DNA of 7,949 nt from an uncultured Eggerthellaceae bacterium (GCA_934668515.1 CAKUNS010000049.1:1-7949); one strand, 5' to 3'. Counted from the stretch's first letter, positions 1-6,542 are shown. The notes: generated by a model from the letters alone, not told the origin. Numbers and translations: made by a program.

Positions 1-353
1 GTTCTGAATTCGCCCAAATTAAAAAAACCTCTACGTTCGAAAGCGCAGAGGTTACCGCGGCAGGGTACGCCGTAAGCTGGAACGACGAAATCGACGTCAC
101 CAGCAAGGATCTATTCGAAAAGGGTCAGCCCATCGACGTCACCGACGCAGAGCAGGCTCGCCTCATCGCGGAAGTCGCCGAAGCACGCAAGCAGCGCGGC
201 ATCAGCCAATCGCAACTCGAGAGCATGACCGGCGTCCGTCAGCCCGTCATCGCACGCATGGAAACAGGCGCAACCGCGCCGCGCCTTGACACCTTAATGA
301 AGGTGCTTGCACCCCTGGGAAAAACCCTGCGCGTCGTCGATATCGCCAATTAG
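1..353 (+). CDS. DUF2442-like / XRE helix-turn-helix antitoxin-type regulator (5' truncated)
   Basis: The frame is open from the left edge; complete codons begin at base 3 and give 116 residues before a TAG at 351-353. The start lies outside the window. Visible residues 1-42 (SEFAQIKKTSTFES..., then GYAVSWNDEIDVTSKDLFEKG) resemble the C-terminal half of DUF2442, whose members end in a similar gyxIxWxxdiDlsxdxLyexG pattern. Residues about 57-111 form a compact XRE/Cro-type helix-turn-helix: EARKQRGISQSQLESMTGV, then the likely recognition helix RQPVIARMETG, then a trailing helix ending LGKTLRVVDIAN. DUF2442 proteins often sit beside small DUF4160-type proteins in putative toxin-antitoxin pairs, and HigA-like antitoxins share this helix-turn-helix. 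A DNA-binding antitoxin or autoregulator is therefore the inferred role, with any partner off the left edge. The helix-turn-helix call is firm, the DUF2442 call moderate, and the toxin-antitoxin role is inference. Confidence 0.85.
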   Translation, partial: SEFAQIKKTSTFESAEVTAAGYAVSWNDEIDVTSKDLFEKGQPIDVTDAEQARLIAEVAEARKQRGISQSQLESMTGVRQPVIARMETGATAPRLDTLMKVLAPLGKTLRVVDIAN

Positions 354-373
354 ACCTGGGGATCACCTGCGCG

Positions 374-404
374 CAAAAGGAAGCCCCGCAGTAAACTGCG
401 AGGC
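374..404 (-). terminator. Intrinsic terminator of the minus-strand operon (after dxr)
   Basis: Arms at 383-391 and 396-404 enclose the 4-nt loop 392-395. Read on the plus strand the stem has a C-A mismatch at 386/401. Read on the minus strand that pair becomes G-U, so the RNA stem is a continuous 9 bp. It is followed by TTCCTTTTG on the minus strand, while the plus-strand side has no T tract. This fits termination of the dxr-side transcript about 120 nt beyond the dxr stop. The T tract is imperfect. The rest of 354-524 holds nothing else I can support. Confidence 0.6.
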
Positions 405-524
405 AGGTATTCAAAATATGTTAGAACCTATTTGCATCAAGATTCGACGCCTCAATGCTGCGAACCCTAACGGCCCCGCACTTTGACGATCCCAGAATCG
501 GAAGCCCGACACGAGAACCGATCC

Positions 525-1706
525 CTAGCGAATGCTCTTTCGCGCTATGTCGCGCGCCCAGGCGTCCACCTCCTCAAGCTGGTCGACGCTCTCGACCCTC
601 TGAACCTGATGCGCCTGCATAACAGCTTCGACGCATTCTGCAATGCCCAGATATGAGCCCTCCTTGGCTAGGAAGGCCGCCACGGCGATCTCGTTCGCCG
701 CGTTCATGACGCAGGGAAGCGTGCCGCCGGTCTTTCCCGCCTCGCGCGCAAGGGCAAGGCAACGGAACGTGTCGGTATCGGGAGCCTCGAACTGAAGCGA
801 GCCAAGCTGCGTGAAATCAAGGGGCGCTACCGGGGCTTCCCAGCGTTCGGGCCACGAAAGCGCATACTGAATAGGGATGCGCATGTCGGTGGTGCCCAAA
901 TGCGCCTTCACGCTGCCGTCCGTGAACTCGACCATGGAATGAATGGCGCTCTGAGGCTGCACCACCACGCTGATGCGATCGTAATCCATGTTGAACAGAT
1001 GATGCGCCTCGATAACCTCAAGGCCCTTGTTCATGAGCGTGGACGAATCGATGGAGATCTTCGCGCCCATGTTCCACGTGGGGTGCTTCAAAGCCTGCTC
1101 AGGCGTGATGTCCATAAGGTCGGCGCGCTTCTTGCCGCGGAACGGGCCTCCCGATGCAGTAACCCACAAACGGGAAACCTCGCGCGGGTCCTCGCCGATC
1201 AGGCACTGGTAAATGGCGCCATGCTCGGAATCGATGGGCATGAGCTTGCCGGGCTCTTGAGCAAGCGGCATGATCAAATCGCCGCCGACAACCAGCGACT
1301 CCTTGTTGGCCAGGGCAAGCACCTTTCCCGCCTTAAGCGCCTCGTAGCTGGCGCGAAGGCCGGCAGCGCCCACAAGCGAGTTGACCACGACGTCAACCTC
1401 GGGCAGGTGAACCAACTGGCGAATGGCATCGGGGCCGAATTCGATGTCGGGTGTGCGGCCGTCCTTCAGCACAGGCACATCAAGCGAATCGATGCCGTCC
1501 TTGGGGGCGCTTGCGATAGCAACCTTGTCGACATCGAACTCGCGAACCTGATCGAGCAGCTCGGCCACGCGGCGACCGCCCGCGGCAAGCGCAACCACCT
1601 TGATCTTATCGGGATGACGCCTTGCGACGTCGATGGTCTGCGTTCCGATGGAACCGGTGGATCCAAGAACGACAACGCGCCTCGGGTAACGGGATGAAAG
1701 ATCCAT
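525..1706 (-). CDS. dxr: 1-deoxy-D-xylulose 5-phosphate reductoisomerase
   Basis: This cytoplasmic enzyme converts DXP to 2-C-methyl-D-erythritol 4-phosphate using NADPH and a divalent metal; it is the committed step of the MEP isoprenoid pathway. The 393 residues match the usual length of about 390-400. Visible motifs are the N-terminal Rossmann loop GSTGSIG (15-21), LANKESLVVGG (132-142), the metal-binding PIDSEHGAIYQ (157-167, with Asp159 and Glu161), the flexible-loop region TASGGPFRG (183-191) and HPTWNMGAKISIDSSTLMNK (208-227), Glu230 as the third metal ligand, and PQSAIHSMVEF (251-261). The C-terminal helical domain is complete. An upstream in-frame ATG would add 45 residues that run into cdsA. 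The ATG at 1704-1706 is preferred because AAGGAG lies 8 nt before it and the Rossmann strand follows at once. It is last in the minus-strand run, 56 nt after cdsA. The rseP and ispG genes that often follow are absent. Confidence 0.97.
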   Translation of the reverse strand: MDLSSRYPRRVVVLGSTGSIGTQTIDVARRHPDKIKVVALAAGGRRVAELLDQVREFDVDKVAIASAPKDGIDSLDVPVLKDGRTPDIEFGPDAIRQLVHLPEVDVVVNSLVGAAGLRASYEALKAGKVLALANKESLVVGGDLIMPLAQEPGKLMPIDSEHGAIYQCLIGEDPREVSRLWVTASGGPFRGKKRADLMDITPEQALKHPTWNMGAKISIDSSTLMNKGLEVIEAHHLFNMDYDRISVVVQPQSAIHSMVEFTDGSVKAHLGTTDMRIPIQYALSWPERWEAPVAPLDFTQLGSLQFEAPDTDTFRCLALAREAGKTGGTLPCVMNAANEIAVAAFLAKEGSYLGIAECVEAVMQAHQVQRVESVDQLEEVDAWARDIARKSIR

Positions 1707-1714
1707 GCCAACCA

Positions 1715-1720
1715 CTCCTT
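1715..1720 (-). promoter_or_regulatory. Ribosome binding site deciding the dxr start
   Basis: AAGGAG on the minus strand is 8 nt upstream of the ATG at 1704-1706. This fixes the start 45 codons inside the longest open frame. Confidence 0.85.
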
Positions 1721-1762
1721 CGACGGCAAAAGCCGAGATCGAAATAGCAGAAATCGTCTGGT

Positions 1763-2869
1763 TTACAGCGGCAGCGTAAGGCAGCCGGTGCCGAAAAGCA
1801 GGACCGCAGCCACAACCGCGGTGGTGATAAGGGAGTCGCACCTATCGAACAGGCCGCCATGACCGGGCATGATGGTGCCGGAATCCTTGAAGCCGGTGCC
1901 GCGCTTGATACGGCTTTCGCACAAGTCGCCGAAGACGCCCGCTATACCGCAAATCAGGCCGTACAAAAGCGCCTGATAAATGTTGATATCCATATGAGGG
2001 ATAAACAGCGTCAGGCACCATGCAGCCATAGATGCAACAAGGCCGGCGAAGAAACCTTCCCAGCTTTTCTTGGGGCTGATCTTGGGCGCAAGCTTATGAC
2101 GGCCGAATTTGCTTCCCACAAGATACGCGAACGCGTCGTTCATCCAGATGCCGAAGAACAGCACCAGCAAGAAAAGGCCGCCCCAAACGCCGGGCATGGA
2201 CTCGCGAATAAGGATAAGGGCGGAAAGTTGCATGCCCACGTACACCGCGCCGAACAGGCTGATGCCAACATCCGCGATGCGTGCGGGCAGCCAGAAGACA
2301 TACCACACGGTAAGCGCGATCATCAGCGCGACGGTGACGTACATCAATCCGTGAAGCCCCAGGAAGAACGCCGAGACGGGATAGCACATCGCAGCGATAA
2401 CGCCGATGGTTTCGTTGGGAAGCTTGGCGTCGGAGCGCAGCATGTAGTAGAACTCGCCCGCGCAAACAGCAGCGGTAAGCGTCACCAAAATGAGCGTGGT
2501 CCAGCGACTGGCCATGATGAACAGGACGCTTAAGCTGACGTAGACCACGCCCGTGCGCAAACGAACCTGAAGCCCGCTGGGGTTCTTGAACTTCTCGGGG
2601 GTTTTGCGAGACGCGAAATCCTTCATGCGCTGCTTGCGCGCGGTGCGCTTCTCGCGGGCCGCTTCGCTGTCGTACGGCGCACTCATACGCTCGGCTGCTC
2701 GCTCGGAACGAGACTGCTTGGCAAAGTCGTCGTGGGCGAAATCCTCTTCCCTACCTTGGTTGCCCGCCTGAGCGTCAGCGATCGCTTCGGCCGCATGCTC
2801 GTCTAACGACCCATGTGTCAAATCGGGCACAGCGGCTCCCGTCTGTTCGTCAAGAACCTCTTCAGACAC
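1763..2869 (-). CDS. cdsA: Phosphatidate cytidylyltransferase (CDP-diacylglycerol synthase)
   Basis: This integral membrane enzyme makes CDP-diacylglycerol from CTP and phosphatidic acid, the branch point for membrane phospholipids. The C-terminal signature is clear: SPKKSWEG (265-272), GDLCESRIKR (314-323), then KDSGTIMPGHGGLFDRCDS (328-346), which carries the metal-binding acidic residues. Two positions of the classical signature, as I recall it, differ conservatively: Met334 and Cys344. Several hydrophobic segments span about 108-360. Residues 1-100 are a hydrophilic, charged extension rich in Ala, Glu, Arg and Lys that is absent from typical CdsA proteins of about 270-290 residues. The start is a GTG only 2 nt after the uppS stop, with a weak GGTGG 7 nt upstream at 2877-2881, which suggests translational coupling. 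An internal ATG at residue 62 has no better ribosome site. The function is firm; the exact N-terminus is less so. Confidence 0.93.
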   Translation of the reverse strand: MSEEVLDEQTGAAVPDLTHGSLDEHAAEAIADAQAGNQGREEDFAHDDFAKQSRSERAAERMSAPYDSEAAREKRTARKQRMKDFASRKTPEKFKNPSGLQVRLRTGVVYVSLSVLFIMASRWTTLILVTLTAAVCAGEFYYMLRSDAKLPNETIGVIAAMCYPVSAFFLGLHGLMYVTVALMIALTVWYVFWLPARIADVGISLFGAVYVGMQLSALILIRESMPGVWGGLFLLVLFFGIWMNDAFAYLVGSKFGRHKLAPKISPKKSWEGFFAGLVASMAAWCLTLFIPHMDINIYQALLYGLICGIAGVFGDLCESRIKRGTGFKDSGTIMPGHGGLFDRCDSLITTAVVAAVLLFGTGCLTLPL

Positions 2870-2871
2870 TA

Positions 2872-3651
2872 TTATTCCACCGCCCCGAAACGACGGTTGC
2901 GACCTTGAAACTCAAGCAGGGCACGCAGGAACTCGTAGCGATCGAAATCGGGCCACAAGACATCGGATACGACAAACTCGGAGTACGCGATCTGCCATAG
3001 AAGGAAGTTGGAAATGCGCATCTCGCCCGACGTGCGGATGACCAAATCAGGATCGGGAATACCCGCCGTATGAAGATGGCGCTCGATGTCGGCTTCAGTG
3101 ATCTCGGCCTTGGGGAGTCCCGCGGCGGTACGCGCAGCGGCCTCGGAGGCGACGGCGCGAACAGCATCAAGGATCTCGTCACGACCGCCGTAGTTCACCG
3201 CAACCAGAAGGGTCATGCCGGTGTTGTCCTTGGTTTTCTCCCATGCCTCGGCGAACGCATCGCGCGTTTTTTCAGGCAAGGCGTCAAGGTTGCCGATGGT
3301 CATGACGCGGACGTTCTCGTCATTCAGGCCATCGACCTCGGCCAGCATGGTCTTGGCGAACAAGTTCATAAGACCGATGACCTCGTCCTGGGGTCGCTTC
3401 CAGTTCTCGGTGGAGAACGAGTAGATGGTCAGGTAACGAACGCCCAGGTCGGACGCGCAGCGAATAGTCTCACGCACGGCCTCGATGCCGGCCTTGTGCC
3501 CGTTAAGCCTGTTGAGGGCACGCTTCTTCGCCCAGCGGCCATTTCCGTCCATGATGACGGCGACATGCTGGGGAATGCGGTTCGGGTCGAGCGCAGATGC
3601 GTCCAAACCCTCAGGCAGATTCGGGAATATGTAGTCCAGAGACTTGTTCAT
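2872..3651 (-). CDS. uppS: Isoprenyl transferase (undecaprenyl diphosphate synthase)
   Basis: This cis-prenyltransferase extends farnesyl diphosphate with isopentenyl diphosphate to the long-chain (C55) carrier lipid used in peptidoglycan and surface-polymer export. The 259 residues match the family. Motifs in order are HVAVIMDGNGRWAKKR (29-44) with catalytic Asp35, GHKAG (51-55), TIYSFSTENWKRP (75-87), AVNYGGRDEI (151-160), and DLVIRTSGEMRISNFLLWQ (202-220) with the diphosphate-binding arginines, ending in a C-terminal RNRRFG. The open frame extends 88 codons further upstream, but that part overlaps frr antiparallel to nothing conserved and is Arg/Pro/Ser-rich frame-shadow sequence. The ATG at 3649-3651 has GAGGTG 7 nt upstream. 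It lies 82 nt after frr with two hairpins between, and its stop nearly abuts cdsA. Its isoprenoid supply depends on the MEP pathway, to which dxr in the same run belongs. Confidence 0.97.
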   Translation of the reverse strand: MNKSLDYIFPNLPEGLDASALDPNRIPQHVAVIMDGNGRWAKKRALNRLNGHKAGIEAVRETIRCASDLGVRYLTIYSFSTENWKRPQDEVIGLMNLFAKTMLAEVDGLNDENVRVMTIGNLDALPEKTRDAFAEAWEKTKDNTGMTLLVAVNYGGRDEILDAVRAVASEAAARTAAGLPKAEITEADIERHLHTAGIPDPDLVIRTSGEMRISNFLLWQIAYSEFVVSDVLWPDFDRYEFLRALLEFQGRNRRFGAVE

Positions 3652-3658
3652 AAACGCC

Positions 3659-3664
3659 CACCTC
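3659..3664 (-). promoter_or_regulatory. Ribosome binding site deciding the uppS start
   Basis: GAGGTG on the minus strand is 7 nt upstream of the ATG at 3649-3651. It excludes an 88-residue artificial N-terminal extension that would overlap frr. Confidence 0.8.
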
Positions 3665-3683
3665 GCAAAGTCGTGTCCACGCG

Positions 3684-3713
3684 TTGCCGCGCCAGCAATC
3701 GCAGGCGCGGCAA
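3684..3713 (-). repeat. Perfect 10-bp inverted repeat between frr and uppS
   Basis: Arms TTGCCGCGCC (3684-3693) and GGCGCGGCAA (3704-3713) are exact complements with a 10-nt loop at 3694-3703. Neither strand has a U tract directly after the stem. It is therefore better described as a stable intergenic RNA hairpin, such as a processing, stability or attenuation element, than as a complete terminator. It lies 33 nt upstream of the uppS start. Confidence 0.75.
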
Positions 3714-3715
3714 TA

Positions 3716-3745
3716 AAAGAGGGATGGCCACCCTTAGATGGCCAT
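3716..3745 (-). terminator. Weak terminator-like hairpin overlapping the frr stop codon
   Basis: On the minus strand ATGGCCA and TGGCCAT (plus coordinates 3739-3745 and 3724-3730) form a 7-bp perfect stem with an 8-nt loop that contains the frr stop TAA. CCCTCTTTTATT follows. The stem is short and only moderately GC-rich, so partial termination or attenuation between frr and uppS is more plausible than full stopping. Translating ribosomes reaching the frr stop would compete with folding. Confidence 0.4.
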
Positions 3746-4294
3746 GACCTCCTCTTCCTTCTTCTTGAAGGTTGCATCGACCTGAGCGATGTACTTGTCG
3801 GTGATCTTCTGAATGTCGGCCTCGGCGCGCTTTGCCTCGTCCTCGGGCAGGCTGTCTTCCTTCTTTGCCTTCTCGATTGCCGTGTTGGCATCGCGGCGGG
3901 CGTTGCGGACGGCAACGCGTGCTTCCTCGGCGTACATCTTGCACTGCTTTACCAGCTCGCGACGACGCTCCTCGGTAAGGGCCGGGAAGGGCAGGCGGAT
4001 GACCATGCCGTCGTTGTTGGGCATGACGCCCAGGTTGCTTTCGATGATGGCGCGCTCGATGGCACCAAGAACGGTTTTGTCCCAGGGCTCGATGACCAGC
4101 ATGTGGGCATCGGGGGCCTTGACGCCGGCGATCTGGTTGACAGGCGTGGGAACGCCGTAGTACTCAACCTTGACCTTGTCCAGAATGGTTGCGTTCGCAC
4201 GACCGGTGCGAACGTCGGCGAAGCTGCTGGTAAGCTGGCGGATAACGCCTTCCATGCGCTCTTCTGCAGCCAGCTGGATTTCCTCGATGGTCAT
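3734..4294 (-). CDS. frr: Ribosome recycling factor
   Basis: Frr works with EF-G to split the post-termination ribosome and free the mRNA and tRNA. The 186 residues match the usual length of about 185. Typical features are the N-terminal helix leading into SSFADVRTGRANATILD (about 23-39), VEYYGVPTPVNQIAGV (about 43-58), the domain II stretch VIEPWDKTVLGAIERAI, then NNDGMVIRLPFPALTEERR and the long charged helices of domain I, including VAVRNARRDAN. The start is supported by AAGGAG 6 nt upstream of the ATG at 4292-4294. It follows pyrH by 34 nt, the widely conserved pyrH-frr pairing, and is probably co-transcribed with it. Confidence 0.98.
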   Translation of the reverse strand: MTIEEIQLAAEERMEGVIRQLTSSFADVRTGRANATILDKVKVEYYGVPTPVNQIAGVKAPDAHMLVIEPWDKTVLGAIERAIIESNLGVMPNNDGMVIRLPFPALTEERRRELVKQCKMYAEEARVAVRNARRDANTAIEKAKKEDSLPEDEAKRAEADIQKITDKYIAQVDATFKKKEEEVMAI

Positions 4295-4328
4295 TTCTTG
4301 CTCCTTTTAGCTATCCGAATAAGCGCGT

Positions 4329-5045
4329 TTACTCGACGGTGGTGCCGACAGGCTCGCCCTTCAGCGCACGGGCGATGTTGCCCTTCTGCGTGAGGTCGAA
4401 GACGATCATGGGCATGTCGTTGTCCATGCACAGCGAAGTAGCTGTAGAGTCCATGACATGGAGACCGCGATTCAGAACCTCCATGTAAGAGATCTTGTCG
4501 AAGCGCTTCGCATCGGGGTTCTTGGCGGGGTCGCTGTCGTAAACGCCGTCGACCTTGGTGGCCTTCATCAGGCAGTCGACGTCAAGCTCGCACGCACGCA
4601 GAGCTGCGGTGGTATCGGTGGTGAAATACGGGTTGCCGGTGCCGGCTGCCAGAATGACCACACGGCCCTTCTCGAGGTGGCGCACCGCGCGACGACGGAT
4701 ATAGGGCTCGGAAACTTCCTGCATGTTGATGGCGCTTTGAACGCGGCTGTAAACGCCGTGACGCTCGAAAGAATCCTGCAGAGCCAAGGCGTTCATGACC
4801 GTGGCAAGCATGCCGATATAGTCGGCCTGGGCGCGGTCCATGCCCTCGGTTGCACCGGAAACGCCGCGGAAGATGTTGCCGCCGCCGACGACGATTGCGA
4901 TCTGCACGCCGTCACGCACAACCTCGCCGATCTGCTCGGCAAGATCGTCGACGACCTTCGGGTCGATGCCGTATCCCAAGTCGCCCGCAAGCGCCTCGCC
5001 AGACAACTTCAACAGGACGCGTTTGTACTTGTAATCGCCGGCCAT
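4329..5045 (-). CDS. pyrH: Uridylate kinase (UMP kinase)
   Basis: PyrH phosphorylates UMP to UDP with ATP in the cytoplasm. The bacterial enzyme belongs to the amino-acid-kinase fold and is typically a hexamer activated by GTP and inhibited by UTP. The 238 residues match the family. Visible motifs are KRVLLKLSGEALAG (8-21), IVVGGGNIFRG (51-61), the UMP-site region around MDRAQADYIGMLATVMNALA (69-88), GTGNPYFTTDTTAALRA (135-151), KATKVDGVYDSDPAKNP (161-177) and DSTATSLCMDNDMP (199-212). The start at 5043-5045 has AAGGA upstream with 8 nt spacing. rpsB and tsf, the usual upstream partners in many bacteria, are not here; the preceding gene is an HtrA protease 82 nt away. A possible promoter lies in that gap. 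Confidence 0.98.
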   Translation of the reverse strand: MAGDYKYKRVLLKLSGEALAGDLGYGIDPKVVDDLAEQIGEVVRDGVQIAIVVGGGNIFRGVSGATEGMDRAQADYIGMLATVMNALALQDSFERHGVYSRVQSAINMQEVSEPYIRRRAVRHLEKGRVVILAAGTGNPYFTTDTTAALRACELDVDCLMKATKVDGVYDSDPAKNPDAKRFDKISYMEVLNRGLHVMDSTATSLCMDNDMPMIVFDLTQKGNIARALKGEPVGTTVE

Positions 5046-5088
5046 TTCTTTCTTCCTTTCGGCAGTAGGCTTCGCTATCTAACAGTCC

Positions 5089-5116
5089 ATCTTAACCGAA
5101 AAAGAAGTCAGACCAA
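5089..5116 (-). promoter_or_regulatory. Candidate sigma-70-type promoter for pyrH
   Basis: On the minus strand TTGGTC (5111-5116) and TAAGAT (5089-5094) are separated by 16 nt, which would place transcription start near 5082, about 37 nt before pyrH. The heptamer GTCAGAC occurs twice on the plus strand, at 5107-5113 and 5119-5125, straddling the -35 box. Neither hexamer is an exact consensus. I see no terminator hairpin after htrA, so read-through from htrA is equally possible. Confidence 0.35.
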
Positions 5117-5127
5117 ACGTCAGACGA

Positions 5128-6528
5128 TCACTGGTTCAGAAAACCCCAAAGAGATCCTTGACCCCTGTTCGACTGCGAATTAGTGCTGCCGCTGGAATTT
5201 TGAGTGGTCGAAGCAGCCTTTGAGCTGGAGGCATCCGAGCCCAGGTTCACGCTGAACGTCTTCTCGGCGCCGTCGCGGTTGACTTTCACGTCAACCGTGT
5301 CGTCGATGGAGCATTCGCGGACTGCGACCATCAAATCACTGGCAGACGAGATCTTCTTGCCGTTGAACGAAACGATGATGTCGCCAACTTCGATGCCGGC
5401 CTCATCGGCGCCCGAGCCAGCGCTTACCGCCGAAACATACGCGCCTTCTGAAACCGCCAAGCCGTAACGCTGGGCATTGGCAGAATTGACCGTGGACAGG
5501 CTTACGCCAAGCTGCGCGTGGCTGGGGGTTTCGCCGGCGATGATCTGCTGCGCAATGGCGATGGCGTAGTTGACCGGGATGGCGAACCCAACGCCCGAGT
5601 AATTGCCCGAATAGGAAGTGATCAGCGTGTTGACTCCGATGACCTTGCCGTTCTTGTCGACAAGCGCACCACCGGAATTACCGGGGTTGATAGCCGCATC
5701 GGTTTGGATCATGTTCGGATAAATGGTGATGGACGAGCTACCCTGCGAGCCACCGTTAGAGGAGCTGGAGTTGTCGATGATTTCGGAGCGGCTGGTTGCC
5801 GACACAACGCCCGTTGCCACCGACTGCTCAAGGCCGAAGGGGCTGCCGATGGTCATGACCCACTGGCCCACGTTCAGATCGTCGGAATCGCCGATGTCAG
5901 CAGGGGTCAAACCCGAAGCATCCTTCAACTTGATGACGGCAAGGTCGCTTGAAGCGTCGGTGCCCACAACCTCGGCGTCGTATTCTTGACCGCCCGCGTT
6001 CACCTTAAGCGCCTCGCTGCCCTCGACGACGTGGTAGTTGGTAAGCACATAGCCGTCCTCGGTAAGGACGATGCCCGAGCCCAGCGACGATTGCGAAAGG
6101 CTAGCGTCGTTCGACACGCCGAAATAGCCATACGAGCTGGACTGGCTGGTGTACACGTAAATGCACACAACCGAAGTGAGCGCCTTCGAGGCAACCGTCT
6201 CGGCCAGCGAGGAATCCTCGCCCGAAACGTTGATGGTCGAAGGCGACTGACTTCCCAGCGTGGCGGAAGAACCCGACGTTCCAGACGTCTTCGAGCCGCT
6301 AAGCGCACCGAACGCCGTGAAGCCGGCGAATGCCAAGATGCACGCAAGCAAAGCACCCAGAAACGCCGTGAAGAAGGTTTTCGCAGTGCTGGTTCCCTTG
6401 ATGCCACACGAAGAACGGGAAGGGGCGCTTCCCGAAGAGCTGTGCTGGGTATACGGCGTAGAAGAACCCCGGTATTCCTTCGGAGGCTCGGGTGCGCCGG
6501 GCTGCTGACCGTTGAAACCATCGACCAT
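5128..6528 (-). CDS. Membrane-anchored HtrA/DegP-like serine protease with PDZ domain
   Basis: This is an S1C-family serine endopeptidase, probably anchored in the membrane with its protease outside and used for envelope protein quality control. Of 466 residues, 1-50 are a Pro/Ser/Gly-rich cytoplasmic tail and about 51-76 a single hydrophobic segment (TFFTAFLGALLACILAFAGF). A Ser/Thr/Gly-rich linker runs to about 105 and the trypsin fold covers about 108-332. The catalytic triad is intact: His166 in TNYHVV, Asp195 in SSDLAVIK, Ser285 in NPGNSGGALV. A Ser/Asn/Gly-rich loop (252-266) sits between VVSATSRSEI and the active-site strand. One PDZ domain covers about 338-430 (AQLGVS; AGIEVGDIIVSFNGK), followed by a Ser-rich tail ending in WGFLNQ. 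The ATG at 6526-6528 is preferred over a GTG three codons earlier because AAGGAG lies 8 nt before it. The family call is certain; choosing among htrA, degP or pepD names is not possible from sequence alone. Confidence 0.95.
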   Translation of the reverse strand: MVDGFNGQQPGAPEPPKEYRGSSTPYTQHSSSGSAPSRSSCGIKGTSTAKTFFTAFLGALLACILAFAGFTAFGALSGSKTSGTSGSSATLGSQSPSTINVSGEDSSLAETVASKALTSVVCIYVYTSQSSSYGYFGVSNDASLSQSSLGSGIVLTEDGYVLTNYHVVEGSEALKVNAGGQEYDAEVVGTDASSDLAVIKLKDASGLTPADIGDSDDLNVGQWVMTIGSPFGLEQSVATGVVSATSRSEIIDNSSSSNGGSQGSSSITIYPNMIQTDAAINPGNSGGALVDKNGKVIGVNTLITSYSGNYSGVGFAIPVNYAIAIAQQIIAGETPSHAQLGVSLSTVNSANAQRYGLAVSEGAYVSAVSAGSGADEAGIEVGDIIVSFNGKKISSASDLMVAVRECSIDDTVDVKVNRDGAEKTFSVNLGSDASSSKAASTTQNSSGSTNSQSNRGQGSLWGFLNQ

Positions 6529-6536
6529 GAAAACCA

Positions 6537-6542
6537 CTCCTT
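6537..6542 (-). promoter_or_regulatory. Ribosome binding site deciding the HtrA start
   Basis: AAGGAG on the minus strand lies 8 nt from the ATG at 6526-6528. It overlaps the alternative upstream GTG, which therefore cannot be the start. Confidence 0.8.

Noticed and set aside
418..486. 22-codon plus-strand ORF between the XRE gene and dxr
   Set aside because: It has no well-placed ribosome site or recognisable sequence and lies in a convergent gap.
900..1697. Long plus-strand open frame opposite dxr (and similar ones opposite cdsA, uppS, frr, pyrH and htrA)
   Set aside because: These are GC-driven antisense shadows without recognisable domains. The opposite strand encodes full-length conserved enzymes.
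1707..1841. 45-residue N-terminal extension of Dxr in the same frame
   Set aside because: It overlaps the cdsA coding region, has Cys/Gly/Arg/His-rich composition, and precedes a well-placed ribosome site and ATG at 1706.
3652..3915. 88-residue N-terminal extension of UppS
   Set aside because: It overlaps frr, is Arg/Pro/Ser-rich shadow sequence, and a ribosome site supports the ATG at 3651.
5086..5127. Possible terminator after htrA, because a T-rich stretch follows its stop on the minus strand
   Set aside because: No stable stem precedes the T-rich stretch. The repeated GTCTGAC copies are direct, not inverted.
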